The notes under the pieces were generated by a model. It ran no database searches. It was not told the origin of the DNA and saw nothing but the letters and a program-made list of their open reading frames with translations. A stretch of 64,000 bases of DNA, taken from positions 21,694-85,693 of the forward strand of contig NZ_JYFN01000002.1 in assembly GCF_000948395.1 (NCBI RefSeq). Direction: 5' to 3'. Shown one piece after another: positions 34,292-42,803 of this stretch (positions are counted from its first letter, which is position 1; the number at the start of each line of letters is the position of its first letter). The position numbers and the translations under genes were made by a program. Origin of the DNA: Frankia torreyi (GTDB lineage Bacteria; Actinomycetota; Actinomycetes; Frankiales; Frankiaceae).

Positions 34292-35296
34292 ATGAAGAGA
34301 TACTCCTCGGTCGCGTTTCTGGCCGTCCTGTTCGCAACGTTAATGGTTTTTCCTGGAGTCGCGATGGCGGCCGGAAAGTGCGGAAACTGGCACCCGGGTG
34401 GAGGGAAGGTTCGACAGACCTATCTGAAATCAGGTTCGAGCGGATCACATGAGTACCTGGTGACCGTCGACTTCCGATTCTCCGACAGTGATATCTCCGC
34501 CCTCGCATGCACCGGATCCAGTGCGTTGGAGGTTGACGTCGAGGCGTATGGCGGCCTCAACAAGGCCGGGGGGTATCGTGGCTGGGATTCAAATCTACCG
34601 CACGCCTATCTCGACACCGAGGCGTTCGACGGAAACCCTCGTGTACTGACGGTCGGCACCTCGAATGCCGCTGATCTCAAGTCCAACGTGGACTACTTCA
34701 CGAAGATCCATCTGATCGAGGTGGGACCGACCAAGGACTACTCCGAGATCTACCTGAACTTCCAGCGGGGGCATTGGGCAAAGAAGACGAGCCCGAAAGA
34801 GCAGGCATCATGCGTCTCGCATGGTGGCAGTGATCCGGCGTGGTGCGTCTTCGGCGACGAGTCCCATGCCATGAAGAGCGAGCTCGGCACTGCGCCGCGC
34901 ATCGCCCTCAACGTGGACTACGAAACAGACGACGCCGGCTACTGGGGAAACTACCGGACGACCGATCTCGTCCACGGAAATCGGCTGGCACCGGGGGACA
35001 AGATCTTTTCCCCCAATGGCCTCAACTATCTCTCCATGCAGGCCGACGGCAATCTGGTCGAGTACATTCCAGGTGGTCGTGCGGTGTGGGCGAGCGGGAC
35101 AGGTACGCCCGAGGCCATCCTGCTGGCGCAGGACGACGGGAACTTCGTGGTCGTCGCTCCCGGTAACCGCGCCGTCTGGTCGACGGGAACAGGTCGACGG
35201 GACACTGTTCTGAGTCTTCAGGACGACCGCAATCTGGTCGCCTACGCGCCGGGACACATAGCGGTCTGGTCAAACAACATCGCCGGCCGTCCGTAG
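34292..35296 (+). CDS. Secreted protein with C-terminal bulb-type (mannose-binding) lectin domain
   Basis: A 334-residue exported protein. Residues 1-27 are a signal peptide (MKRYSSVAFLAVLFATLMVF, cleavage after AMA). Residues 28-225 are a domain I do not recognise, with at least four Cys that may form disulphides. Residues about 232-334 are a B-lectin fold. Three carbohydrate-site repeats are spaced exactly 30 residues apart: QADGNLVEY (250-258), QDDGNFVVV (280-288, final Tyr lost) and QDDRNLVAY (310-318). The consensus is QxDxNxVxY, which binds mannose. Codon bias is weaker than in neighbours, and an insertion-sequence scar precedes it, so acquisition by transfer is likely. ATG follows GGGGGACAG. 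Secreted bacterial lectins of this type can act in adhesion, host interaction or as bacteriocins. Confidence 0.87.
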   Translation: MKRYSSVAFLAVLFATLMVFPGVAMAAGKCGNWHPGGGKVRQTYLKSGSSGSHEYLVTVDFRFSDSDISALACTGSSALEVDVEAYGGLNKAGGYRGWDSNLPHAYLDTEAFDGNPRVLTVGTSNAADLKSNVDYFTKIHLIEVGPTKDYSEIYLNFQRGHWAKKTSPKEQASCVSHGGSDPAWCVFGDESHAMKSELGTAPRIALNVDYETDDAGYWGNYRTTDLVHGNRLAPGDKIFSPNGLNYLSMQADGNLVEYIPGGRAVWASGTGTPEAILLAQDDGNFVVVAPGNRAVWSTGTGRRDTVLSLQDDRNLVAYAPGHIAVWSNNIAGRP

Positions 35297-35485
35297 CTCT
35301 GCCTGCCAGGACGAGGTGGGACAGGGGCCGCCGGCCGCCGGCCTGCGGCTGTCGGCCGTCGGCCGTCGGCCTGCGGCCAGCGCGGCCCCCCGTTCGGGCG
35401 GACCTGCCGGTCGTCACCGGGGCCCGGCTGGCCCGATCTGGCGGGACACCGTGTGGCCGCGGCGCGGGTAGGAGAAAATGGGCGG

Positions 35486-35878
35486 GTGGCAGAGGAGCGC
35501 AACGTTCTCGGTGGCGAGCTCGAACCGTGCGGCACCGATCCGGTGACCGGGTTCTACCGCGACGGGTGCTGCAGCACCGGTCCGGAGGATCTTGGGAGCC
35601 ACACCGTGTGCGCGGTGGTGACGGCCGACTTCCTGCGTCATCAACGGCAGGTCGGCAACGACCTGTCGACGCCCCGGCCGGAGTACTCCTTCCCCGGCCT
35701 GCGCCCCGGGGACCGGTGGTGCGTCGTCGCCGTCCGCTGGCTGCAGGCCTACGACGCCGGGGCCGCCGCTCCGGTCGTGCTCGCCTCCACCCACGAGCGG
35801 GCGCTGGAGGTCATCCCCCTGGAGGCACTGCGCGCCCACGCCGTCGACGTCCCCGCGGACCCGCGTTCGCTGAGCTGA
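35486..35878 (+). CDS. DUF2237 family protein
   Basis: A 130-residue cytoplasmic protein of unknown function but a well conserved family. The signature blocks are GFYRDGCCSTGPEDLGSHTV, VTADFLRHQRQVGNDLSTP and FPGLRPGDRWCVVAVRWLQA. The paired Cys near residue 30 and His/Asp residues might bind a metal. Size equals the family norm. The GTG start is preceded by GGAGAAAA. It stands alone; the convergent sulfotransferase gene ends 100 bases away. Confidence 0.88.
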   Translation: MAEERNVLGGELEPCGTDPVTGFYRDGCCSTGPEDLGSHTVCAVVTADFLRHQRQVGNDLSTPRPEYSFPGLRPGDRWCVVAVRWLQAYDAGAAAPVVLASTHERALEVIPLEALRAHAVDVPADPRSLS

Positions 35879-35980
35879 TCCCGGCTTCGCCGGGCCGATC
35901 CCCGATCCCCGTTCGCCGGGCCGATCCCGGGTGCGCGGGGCCGACTCCGCGTTCGCGGGGCTGGCCCCTGCGCGGTCCGG

Positions 35981-36916
35981 TCAGTCGATCACCTCGGGTT
36001 CGAGGCCGACGGTGAGCCAGTCGCGGTAGACCAGCCCGGTGAGCTCCTCCAGCCGGGCGATGTCGTCGACGAAGTAGGGCAGCACCGCGCGGCGCTGCTC
36101 CGGGGTCAGTTTCGGCCGGCCGCCCTTCTGGCGTTGCAGCGCGGACAGCAGCGGGTCGCGCACCACGCGGCGCACCGGCACGGGGAAGTGGTGGCCGACG
36201 CGGCCGCCGGTCCGCAGCACCGCGCGCAGCGCCGTGTTCACCGGGGTGTCGGCGACGAACGGGGTGACGTTCTCCGACGGCACGAGGCCGACGAGGCCGG
36301 TCTCGACGCCGAGGAACTCGCAGACGCGGTCCAGTGTGGCGGCGGGGGAGTCGCGCAGGTCCCGGTAGCGCAGCAGCAGCACCTGGTCGCGGGAGAACAG
36401 GCCGAACAGGTGGGCGAGCTGCTCGCCGTAGCGACCGAGGGACACATAGTGCCAGAACTGCGCCCAGCCGGCGTCGCGGCGCTGCTCCTCCAGCGCACAG
36501 GCGCGGACGAAGTCCCGTTCGCTCTCCAACCCGGCGGCCCACAGATGCGTCCAGTTGGAGTGGGCGCGGTCGACCGGATTACGCAGCAGCACGATGATCC
36601 GCACCTTTGGCAGCAGGCGGCGGATCCGGTTCTGCGCGTCGAGGTCGTACAGATAGAACGGGGTGGCCTCGCCGGTGAGCGTCCCTGCCGGCGCGGGGGC
36701 GAACAGCGCCTCGTAGTCGCGGCGGCGCCACACGTGCTCCTGGTAGGTCTGGGCGTCGCCGGGCCCGCCGCGGGCCGGCGGCGGGCCCTCGGACAGGAAG
36801 AACTTCGGCTCCTTGACCTGCGGCAGGAACAGCCCGGGATGGCGCGACAGCGCGGCGTGCAGCGCGGTCGTGCCGGCCTTGGGCACGCCGAGGACGAGGA
36901 AGTCGGGCAGGGCCAT
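35981..36916 (-). CDS. PAPS-dependent sulfotransferase
   Basis: A 311-residue sulfotransferase that would move sulfate from 3'-phosphoadenosine-5'-phosphosulfate to a hydroxyl or amine acceptor. The 5'-phosphosulfate loop is GVPKAGTTAL (residues 10-19) and the 3'-phosphate site is LLRNPVDRAHSNW. The chain also has HYVSLGRYGEQLAHLFGLFS and a C-terminal PEQRRAVLPYFVDDIARLEE, as in heparan-type sulfotransferases. ATG is preferred to an upstream in-frame ATG because AGGAG sits just ahead of it. It is divergent from a glycosidase-like gene, suggesting a carbohydrate or glycolipid acceptor, but this is inference. Confidence 0.9.
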   Translation of the reverse strand: MALPDFLVLGVPKAGTTALHAALSRHPGLFLPQVKEPKFFLSEGPPPARGGPGDAQTYQEHVWRRRDYEALFAPAPAGTLTGEATPFYLYDLDAQNRIRRLLPKVRIIVLLRNPVDRAHSNWTHLWAAGLESERDFVRACALEEQRRDAGWAQFWHYVSLGRYGEQLAHLFGLFSRDQVLLLRYRDLRDSPAATLDRVCEFLGVETGLVGLVPSENVTPFVADTPVNTALRAVLRTGGRVGHHFPVPVRRVVRDPLLSALQRQKGGRPKLTPEQRRAVLPYFVDDIARLEELTGLVYRDWLTVGLEPEVID

Positions 36917-37153
36917 CGGCGGTCGCTCCTGACGGACGGGGGATCGGCCGCGGCCGATCCGCACGGACAGGGATCGGCGTCAACCGATCCGCGGGCACCC
37001 GGCGGCGCCGGTCGAAAGGCCAGCCGCGAGAGGCCATCCCCACTGGCATAGCCGAGTAACCCGACCGGTGAAATCAGGATGCTAACCGCGTAACGGCCCT
37101 GGCGGGGCCCACTTCGCAAGCCTCCCCGTGTAGCGGAACGGTAGGGTTGCGCG

Positions 37154-38080
37154 GTGGCAATCAGCCAGCAGCACACGGCGTCCGAGACCATCCCCCTGCC
37201 CGGTCGGCAGCCCGCGACGACGGTGGCGCCCGCCCCCGGGCACGGCCCCGGCTTCTGGGCCGGCGCGCCCTGCGCCGTGCTGGCCGACGGCGTGTTCTAC
37301 CTGGCCTACCGGCTGCGCCGCCCGGTCGGTGCCGGCCGCGGCTTCGGACTGGTCATCGCCCGCTCCACCGACGGGGAGACGTTCACGCAGATCGCCGGCA
37401 TCCCCCGGGACCCGTTTGGCGCGGAGAGCCTGGAGCGGCCCGCACTGGCGGTGACCCCGCAGGGGTCGTGGCGGCTCTACGTCAGCTGCGCCGCCCCGGG
37501 CAGCCCGCACTGGTGGGTGGACCTGCTCGAGGCCGACTCCCCGGCCGCCTTCGACCCGCATCGGCGGCGCACCGTGCTGCCCGGCGACCCGGCGACCCTC
37601 GCCGTGAAGGACCCGGTCGTCGCCCTACTCGACGGGCGGTGGCAGCTGTGGGCGTCCTGCCACCTGCTCGACGACCCGGCCGCCACCGACCGGATGGACA
37701 GCCGGCACGCCACCAGCCCCGACGGCGTCCACTGGACCTGGACCGGGACGGCGCTCGCCCCCCGCCCGGGCCACTGGGACGCCCGCGGCGTGCGGATCAC
37801 CTCCGTGCTCACCGGCGGCACCCAGCCGGTGGCCTACTACGACGGGCGGGCCAGCGCCGCGCAGAACTGGGCCGAGCACACCGGCCTCGCCGTCGGCATC
37901 ACCCCCGACCGCTTCCACGCCGTCGGCACCGAGCCGGTCGCCTTCTCCCCGGACGGCGACGGCGCGCTGCGCTACGTCAGCGTCGTGCCCCTGCCCGACG
38001 GCGCCCACCGGTTGTACTACGAGGCCGCCCTGCCCGACGGCAGCCACGAGCTGCGCACGGAGCTGCACCCGGCGCCCTGA
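37154..38080 (+). CDS. Five-bladed beta-propeller glycosidase-like protein (GH43/GH32/GH130 fold)
   Basis: A 308-residue protein without signal peptide. Repeated blade motifs are visible: [78 protein letters not shown] and [16 protein letters not shown]. The acidic residues at RPAL and KDPV positions recall the catalytic and pKa-modulating acids of such enzymes. Which sugar is cut is unknown, and it may be a phosphorylase. The GTG start has little Shine-Dalgarno sequence. The divergent sulfotransferase shares its upstream 237-base region, so both may act on the same glycan. Confidence 0.72.
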   Translation: MAISQQHTASETIPLPGRQPATTVAPAPGHGPGFWAGAPCAVLADGVFYLAYRLRRPVGAGRGFGLVIARSTDGETFTQIAGIPRDPFGAESLERPALAVTPQGSWRLYVSCAAPGSPHWWVDLLEADSPAAFDPHRRRTVLPGDPATLAVKDPVVALLDGRWQLWASCHLLDDPAATDRMDSRHATSPDGVHWTWTGTALAPRPGHWDARGVRITSVLTGGTQPVAYYDGRASAAQNWAEHTGLAVGITPDRFHAVGTEPVAFSPDGDGALRYVSVVPLPDGAHRLYYEAALPDGSHELRTELHPAP

Positions 38081-38170
38081 GCCGCGGCTCGTCACGCGTC
38101 GCCGGGTGCCGGTCGTCCCCGGGGGCGGACGCGGTCGCCTCCACCCCCGGGGACGCGGATCAGGGCCGGC

Positions 38171-39385
38171 TCAGGAGGTGATCTCCTTGCCGCAGAGCTG
38201 CTCCTTGACGACGTCGAACGCGGTGCCGGCATCGTTGACCTGCACGAAGGCGTAGCAGGTGGTCTGGCGGCCCTGGCCGTGGGCGATGTCGATGGGCTGG
38301 ATGAGGCCCTCGGCGTCGTAGTTCGTCACCGCGCGCAGCCCGTCGATGAAGCCCTGCCGGGTCGGGCAGTCGCCGGCCTCCTCCAGCCCGCGGACGAACA
38401 TGTCCGTCTGGATGTAGGACATCAGCGGGATGTCCTGCTGCGGCTGGTCGATCTGCGGGGCGTAGCGGTTCATCGCGTCGACGTAGGCGGCGATCGCCGG
38501 CCCACCGGACTCGAACGGGCGGTAGAACAGCGGCACCGTCACCCCCGCCATCCCGGCGCCGTACCGCTTGAGCAGCCCGGCGTCGTACCCGTTGACGGCC
38601 ATGACGACCTTGGGTGCGTGCCCGGCGGCGCGCAGCTGCGCGAGAACCTGGACGAGGGCGTCGGTGTCGGTGATGGCGAGCAGCGTGTCGGCGCCGCTGT
38701 CGACGACGCGCTGGGCGACCGCCGCCGGGTTGTCCGCGCCGGGGGTGTAGCTGACGGTCCCGCCGTCGCTGACGCCGGCCGCCGTCATGCTCTGGACGAG
38801 CTTGGTGCCCACGTCGGAGACGCCGCCGGACAGCGCGGTCTGCAGCAGCACCGACCGGCTGCCCCCGCGGGACTTCACGAACGTGCCGTAGGTGTCCACG
38901 GGGGCGCCGGTGGTGTAGGAGAACGAGAACATGTTGCGGTACTTCGACCAGATGCCCTCGGCGGCCAGCCCCGTGACGGGGACGCTCTGGTCGTTGAGGT
39001 ACTGGGCGCTGCCGCTGGCCGCGATCGTGGACTCGATGAGGCCGAAGACCTGCTGGTGCTCGATGAGGTCACGCGCGGCGATCGCGTTGGCCGCCGGCGT
39101 GCCCTGGTCGTCCCGCCAGTCGTAGAAGATCTTCCGGCCGTTGACGCCGCCCTTGGCGTTGATCGCGCCGAGCCGGGCGTCGATGCCGGCGCGGGCCGCC
39201 TGCAACGGCCCCGACACCGCGCCGGTGTCCGGGTAGACGACGCCGATGTGGATCGCGTTCTTGGTCACCCCGGGTGCGTCGCAGTCGCCGGCGGCGCCCG
39301 CCGCGCCGCTGGCGCAACCCGTGGCAGTGGCCGCGGTCAGGGTGAGCGCGACGGTCGCGAGACGTAACTGGACGTGGCGGCGCAT
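38171..39385 (-). CDS. Branched-chain-type ABC substrate-binding lipoprotein, orphan
   Basis: A 404-residue type I receptor related to the tandem pair at 3.4-6.8 kb. The shared core includes CDAPGVTKNAIHIGVVYPDT, RAGIDARLGAINAKGGVNG and the KIFYDWRDDQ block corresponding to KIDYAWQDDQ, and near the C-terminus GDCPTRQGFIDGLRAVTNYD. The lipobox is TATGC after a short Arg-led signal. No permease or ATPase gene is adjacent, so it may serve the distant fused transporter or another importer. Its promoter region holds an inverted repeat. The ligand is unknown. Confidence 0.87.
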   Translation of the reverse strand: MRRHVQLRLATVALTLTAATATGCASGAAGAAGDCDAPGVTKNAIHIGVVYPDTGAVSGPLQAARAGIDARLGAINAKGGVNGRKIFYDWRDDQGTPAANAIAARDLIEHQQVFGLIESTIAASGSAQYLNDQSVPVTGLAAEGIWSKYRNMFSFSYTTGAPVDTYGTFVKSRGGSRSVLLQTALSGGVSDVGTKLVQSMTAAGVSDGGTVSYTPGADNPAAVAQRVVDSGADTLLAITDTDALVQVLAQLRAAGHAPKVVMAVNGYDAGLLKRYGAGMAGVTVPLFYRPFESGGPAIAAYVDAMNRYAPQIDQPQQDIPLMSYIQTDMFVRGLEEAGDCPTRQGFIDGLRAVTNYDAEGLIQPIDIAHGQGRQTTCYAFVQVNDAGTAFDVVKEQLCGKEITS

Positions 39386-39958
39386 AAGCGGCGAACCCCT
39401 CGGTGGCTGACGGTGGACGATCGACGATGACGGGCGACGATCAGCGAACGGTGCATGCGGACTCCGATCTCGTCGGCAGCAGGGTGCGCCTGGCCGGAAC
39501 CACGACTGCGATGTTCACCGCCTGTGACAACAGGCACGTGCCCGAGGCGCGGACATTACCGTAAAATGTCCACACCCGAGCACAATACCGAGCCCACTTT
39601 TATGGTCTTATGCCTGGTGGGCCTGGGTGTCGGCCGGCAACTGCGCGTAAGGTGCGGCGGGCCCAGCGTCCCGCCGGCGGGCACGCTCACCGCCGCTGTG
39701 GTGACACTGGGCAGCCCTCCGCCGGCCCGGCTCGCCGTCAGGCCGCCCGCCCGGCTCGCCGGCCGGCCAAACTACCCGCGCGCGCAGCGGCCGCATCAGA
39801 TCAGGGACGGCCAGAATCGGGGTCGGCCGCGCGCCCGCGCGCGGCGGCCGCGTCGCGGCGCGCGGCGGCCGCGTCGCGGCGCGCGGCGACCGCGCGCGGG
39901 GTGAGGAAGTGTCCGCCCGCGGCCGCCGCGTGCCGTCAGTCCCCTCGCCGGGCGAGGG
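39386..39958. other. Gene gap with operator-like inverted repeat and GC-rich duplicates
   Basis: No gene is supported. Near 39551 is an inverted repeat upstream of the orphan receptor gene. A 21-bp unit (CGCGCGGCGGCCGCGTCGCGG without its last base at most) is present twice in tandem at 39838-39879, followed by a partial third copy, just after the crotonase stop codon. Confidence 0.5.
39551..39571. promoter_or_regulatory. Inverted repeat upstream of the orphan receptor gene
   Basis: GGACATT-N7-AATGTCC is a perfect 7-bp inverted repeat about 165 bases before the receptor start codon, in a locally AT-rich patch. It looks like an operator; the regulator is unknown. Confidence 0.4.
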
Positions 39959-40723
39959 TCACTCGCCGCGCCAGACCGGCGCCCGCTTCTCGGCGAACGC
40001 CAACGCGCCCTCCTTGGCGTCCGCGGAGGCGAACACCGGCTCCATGATCTTTGCCTGGCGGTCGAACGCCTCGTCGGCCGGCCAGGCCGACGCCGAGGCG
40101 ACGATCTCCTTGGTGGCGGCGACGGCCAGCGGGCCGTTCGCCGCGATCCGGGCGGCGAGCGCCCGGGCGCCGGCCAGCGCCTCGCCGGCCGGGGTCAGCA
40201 CGTTGACCAGGCCGTAGCGGTGGGCGTCGGGGGCGGAGAGCTGGTCTCCGGTCAGCGCCAGTTCCAGGGCGACCTGGTAGGGGATGCGCTTGGGCAGGCG
40301 CAGCAGGCCGCCGGCGCCGGCGACGAGACCGCGCTTGACCTCCGGGATGCCGAAGGCGGCGTTCTCGGCGGCGACGACGAGGTCGCAGGCCAGCACGACC
40401 TCGCACCCACCGGCCAGGGCGTAGCCCTCGACGGCGGCGATGATCGGCTTACGCGGCGGCGACAGCGTGATACCGGCCAGGCCCCGGCCCTCGACGACGA
40501 CGTTCTCGCCCCGCAGGAACGCCTTGAGGTCCATCCCCGAGCAGAACGTGCCGCCCGCGCCCGTGATGATCGCCACGGTCAGGTCCTTGCGGGCCTCGAA
40601 CTCGTCGAGGGCGGCGGCGACCCCCACGGACACGGCGCTGTTCACGGCGTTGCGCGCCTGCGGGCGGTTGATCGTGATGACGGTGACCCCGTCGGCGTGT
40701 TCGACCAGAACTTCGTCGGACAT
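39959..40723 (-). CDS. Crotonase / enoyl-CoA hydratase family protein
   Basis: A 254-residue acyl-CoA-binding enzyme. The N-terminal VTVITINRPQARNAV, the oxyanion-hole strand GAGGTFCSGMDLKAF and the second oxyanion segment GYALAGGCEVVLACDLVVAA are standard. The catalytic-Glu region reads FGIPEVKRGLVAGAGGLLRL. This form, with VKRGL and AGG, is seen in actinobacterial EchA-like proteins used in fatty acid, steroid or aromatic-acid breakdown. Length is normal. It is monocistronic by spacing. Exact substrate is not predictable. Confidence 0.92.
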   Translation of the reverse strand: MSDEVLVEHADGVTVITINRPQARNAVNSAVSVGVAAALDEFEARKDLTVAIITGAGGTFCSGMDLKAFLRGENVVVEGRGLAGITLSPPRKPIIAAVEGYALAGGCEVVLACDLVVAAENAAFGIPEVKRGLVAGAGGLLRLPKRIPYQVALELALTGDQLSAPDAHRYGLVNVLTPAGEALAGARALAARIAANGPLAVAATKEIVASASAWPADEAFDRQAKIMEPVFASADAKEGALAFAEKRAPVWRGE

Positions 40724-40910
40724 ACGTGCTCCCTTGTTGACGGACAGTAAGCCACGCGCGCCCGCGCCGCCGCATACGGGTGATCTCGTCGCGGACGTGG
40801 CTGTTTTCGCGCAATACCCGGTGGCCGAACGCTACCGCTAGCGCGCCGCAGAGGAGAGTTCTCGCCCACGCCACCGCCCTCGCCCGAATCCGTCCCGCCG
40901 GATCGAGCAG

Positions 40911-40964
40911 CGCCGGGTCGTGGGTCTGCGCCGGGTCGTGGGTCTGCGCCGGGTCGTGGGTCTG
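40911..40964. repeat. 18-bp tandem repeat, three copies
   Basis: The unit CGCCGGGTCGTGGGTCTG is repeated three times perfectly, followed by a degenerate partial copy. Confidence 0.92.
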
Positions 40965-41095
40965 TGCCGGGTCCGGGTACCGCCAGGTGTCCTCCGTGAT
41001 CCTCGCCGGTCGGCGGCCCGTCGGCGGTGGCCCGCCGAGTTGCTGGAGGGTGGCGACGGTTCCAGTCCCGTGAACGGGGCGCCCCGCCCGCGGGG

Positions 41096-41214
41096 ATCGG
41101 ACGTCGGCGAAGATGGGATGTCGGCGAGGATGGGATGTCGGCGAGGATGGGATGTCGGCGAGGATGGGATGTCGGCGGGGATGGGACGTCGGCAGAGAGG
41201 GAACGTCGGCGGAG
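41096..41214. repeat. 17-bp tandem repeat, seven copies
   Basis: The unit ATGGGATGTCGGCGAGG occurs three times exactly, flanked by four variants (one before, three after) that keep the GTCGGC core. The array ends 13 bases before the GTG of the XdhC-like gene and leads directly into its GAGAGGGGCGG ribosome-binding region, so copy number may alter the leader. Confidence 0.92.
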
Positions 41215-41227
41215 AGGGGCGGCGCCG

Positions 41228-42535
41228 GTGCGCGAGATCGCCGACGCGCTGCGGCGATGGCGGGCCGAGGGCGGCGCGTTCGCGGTGGCGACCGTCGTCG
41301 GGGTGCAGGGCAGCGCGCCCCGCCAGCCCGGCGCCGCCATGGCCGTCGCCGCCGGCGGGGAGGTCGTCGGCAGCGTGTCCGGCGGCTGCGTCGAGGGTGC
41401 GGTCTACGAGGCCGCGGCCGAGGCGATCCGCACCGGCGTGCCCGTCCTGGAGAGCTACGGCATCTCCGACGACGACGCCTTCGCCGTCGGCCTGACCTGC
41501 GGCGGGACCATTGACCTGATCATCGTCCCGTACCCGGCCCGCGGGCCGTCCGCGGGCACGGGCGCGCGGGGCGCGGGCGGCGTGCTCGACGCGGTCCTCG
41601 CCGCGCTGGCCGCCGACGACGCGGTGGCGCTGCTGACCGTCGTCGGGGGAGGCAGGTTGGGTGGGCAGGTGGCGGTGTGGCCCGATCGCACCGTGGGTTC
41701 GTCCGGGGTCGCCGGTCTCGACGTCGCCGCGGTGGACGATGCCCGCGGGCTGCTGGCGGCCGGTCGCAGCGGGCTGCGCCGTTACGGGCCGCAGGGGCAG
41801 CGGCGGCCGGACGCGATCGGCGTGTTCGTCCAGTCGTTCGCCCCACCGCCGCGGATGCTGGTCTTCGGCGCGATCGACTACGCCGCCGCGGTGGTGCGGT
41901 TGGGCCGCTTTCTCGGCTACCGGGTGACGGTGTGTGACGCCCGGCCGGTGTTCGCCACCGCGCGGCGCTTCCCCGACGCCGACGAGGTCGTCTGCGAACG
42001 CCCGGTGGCCTTCCTCGACCGTGCGGCGGTCGACGCTCGCACGGTGATCTGCGTGCTCACCCACGATCCCAAGTTCGACATCCCGGTGCTGCGCGCCGCG
42101 CTGCGCTCCCCGGCGCACTACGTCGGCGCGATGGGGTCGCGGCGCACCCACGCCGACCGGCTGCGTCGGCTGCGTGCCAGCGGCGTCGCCGAGGACGACC
42201 TCGCGCGGCTGCACTCCCCGATCGGCCTGGACCTGGGCTCGCGCACGCCCGAGGAGACGGCCGTCTCGATCGCCGCGGAGATCATCCAGAGTCGCTGGGG
42301 TGGCAGCGGCCGCCCGCTGCGGGCCACCCGCGGTCGCATCCACGCCGACCCCGGCGAGCCGTCCAAGCCGTCCGAGCAGGCTGGGCCGTCCGAGCAGGCT
42401 GGGCCGTCCGAGCAGGCTGGGCCGTCCGAGCAGGCTGGGCCGTCCGAGCAGGCTGGGCCGTCCGAGCCGTCGGCGGACCCGGTCGCGCCGAATCCGGCGG
42501 ACGCACCGAGCGCCCCGGCCAGACCGGACGGCTGA
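41228..42535 (+). CDS. XdhC/CoxI family protein
   Basis: A 435-residue protein related to the XdhC/CoxI chaperones that insert sulphurated molybdenum cofactor into xanthine or CO dehydrogenases. N-terminal XdhC/CoxI domain: TVVGVQGSAPRQPGAAMAV, GSVSGGCVEGAVYEAAAEAI and GLTCGGTIDLIIVP, containing the conserved Cys that handles sulphur. The C-terminal Rossmann part has FGAIDYAAAVVRLGRFLGY, CVLTHDPKFDIPVL and YVGAMGSRRTHADRLRRL. The last 55 residues are a GPSEQA repeat tail not found in typical members. No molybdenum hydroxylase genes are adjacent. The link to the modA gene at the window edge is only thematic. Confidence 0.9.
   Translation: MREIADALRRWRAEGGAFAVATVVGVQGSAPRQPGAAMAVAAGGEVVGSVSGGCVEGAVYEAAAEAIRTGVPVLESYGISDDDAFAVGLTCGGTIDLIIVPYPARGPSAGTGARGAGGVLDAVLAALAADDAVALLTVVGGGRLGGQVAVWPDRTVGSSGVAGLDVAAVDDARGLLAAGRSGLRRYGPQGQRRPDAIGVFVQSFAPPPRMLVFGAIDYAAAVVRLGRFLGYRVTVCDARPVFATARRFPDADEVVCERPVAFLDRAAVDARTVICVLTHDPKFDIPVLRAALRSPAHYVGAMGSRRTHADRLRRLRASGVAEDDLARLHSPIGLDLGSRTPEETAVSIAAEIIQSRWGGSGRPLRATRGRIHADPGEPSKPSEQAGPSEQAGPSEQAGPSEQAGPSEQAGPSEPSADPVAPNPADAPSAPARPDG
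42371..42460 (+). repeat. 18-bp tandem repeat, five perfect copies, coding
   Basis: The unit TCCGAGCAGGCTGGGCCG encodes the SEQAGP hexapeptide five times in the tail of the XdhC-like protein. Copies are identical at base level, implying recent expansion. Confidence 0.95.
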
Positions 42536-42652
42536 GTGAGGGCCGTGGCCGTGGGGCCTGATCGGAGCTCGGGTGCCTGGTGGCCTCGAGGCTCGGGCGC
42601 TCGCTGGCCGTACCACCTGCCTTGTATCGTTCTGTGATCGTCTATGCACAGA

Positions 42653-42713
42653 ATCGTGCCGAGGGGTAGGTACGGTTTTTAGCCGAAAAACCGTACACAG
42701 GCCTCGGCATGAT
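42653..42713. repeat. Dispersed palindromic element, copy B
   Basis: Outer arms ATCGTGCCGAGG and CCTCGGCATGAT pair with one mismatch. The inner stem TACGGTTTTT (42671-42680) pairs perfectly with 42686-42695 around a 5-base loop. The whole could fold into a long two-part hairpin. Copy A lies at 14641-14702. Confidence 0.8.
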
Positions 42714-42739
42714 GTGGCCTCAATATGGCCGACACTCGG

Positions 42740-42803
42740 CTGACGGGCTGACGGGCTGACGGGCTGACGGGCTGACGGGCTGACGGGCTGACGGGCTGAC
42801 GGC
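42740..42803. repeat. 8-bp tandem repeat, eight copies
   Basis: The unit CTGACGGG is repeated seven times perfectly plus one copy ending CTGACGGC. It is intergenic and its unit is not a multiple of three. Confidence 0.95.

Larger units (their letters stand above)
40724..41227. other. Gap upstream of the XdhC-like gene, filled with tandem repeats
   Basis: No gene is supported. The stretch contains an 18-bp repeat (three copies) and a 17-bp repeat (seven copies), the latter ending just ahead of the ribosome-binding site of the next gene. Confidence 0.6.

Noticed and set aside
39838-39892. GC-rich duplicates after the crotonase gene as a terminator
   Set aside because: The 21-bp units are direct repeats with weak self-complementarity; no clear stem-loop of terminator type was found.
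41096-42803. Possible CRISPR arrays
   Set aside because: All arrays here are head-to-tail repeats of 8-18 bp without unique spacers, and no cas gene is present.
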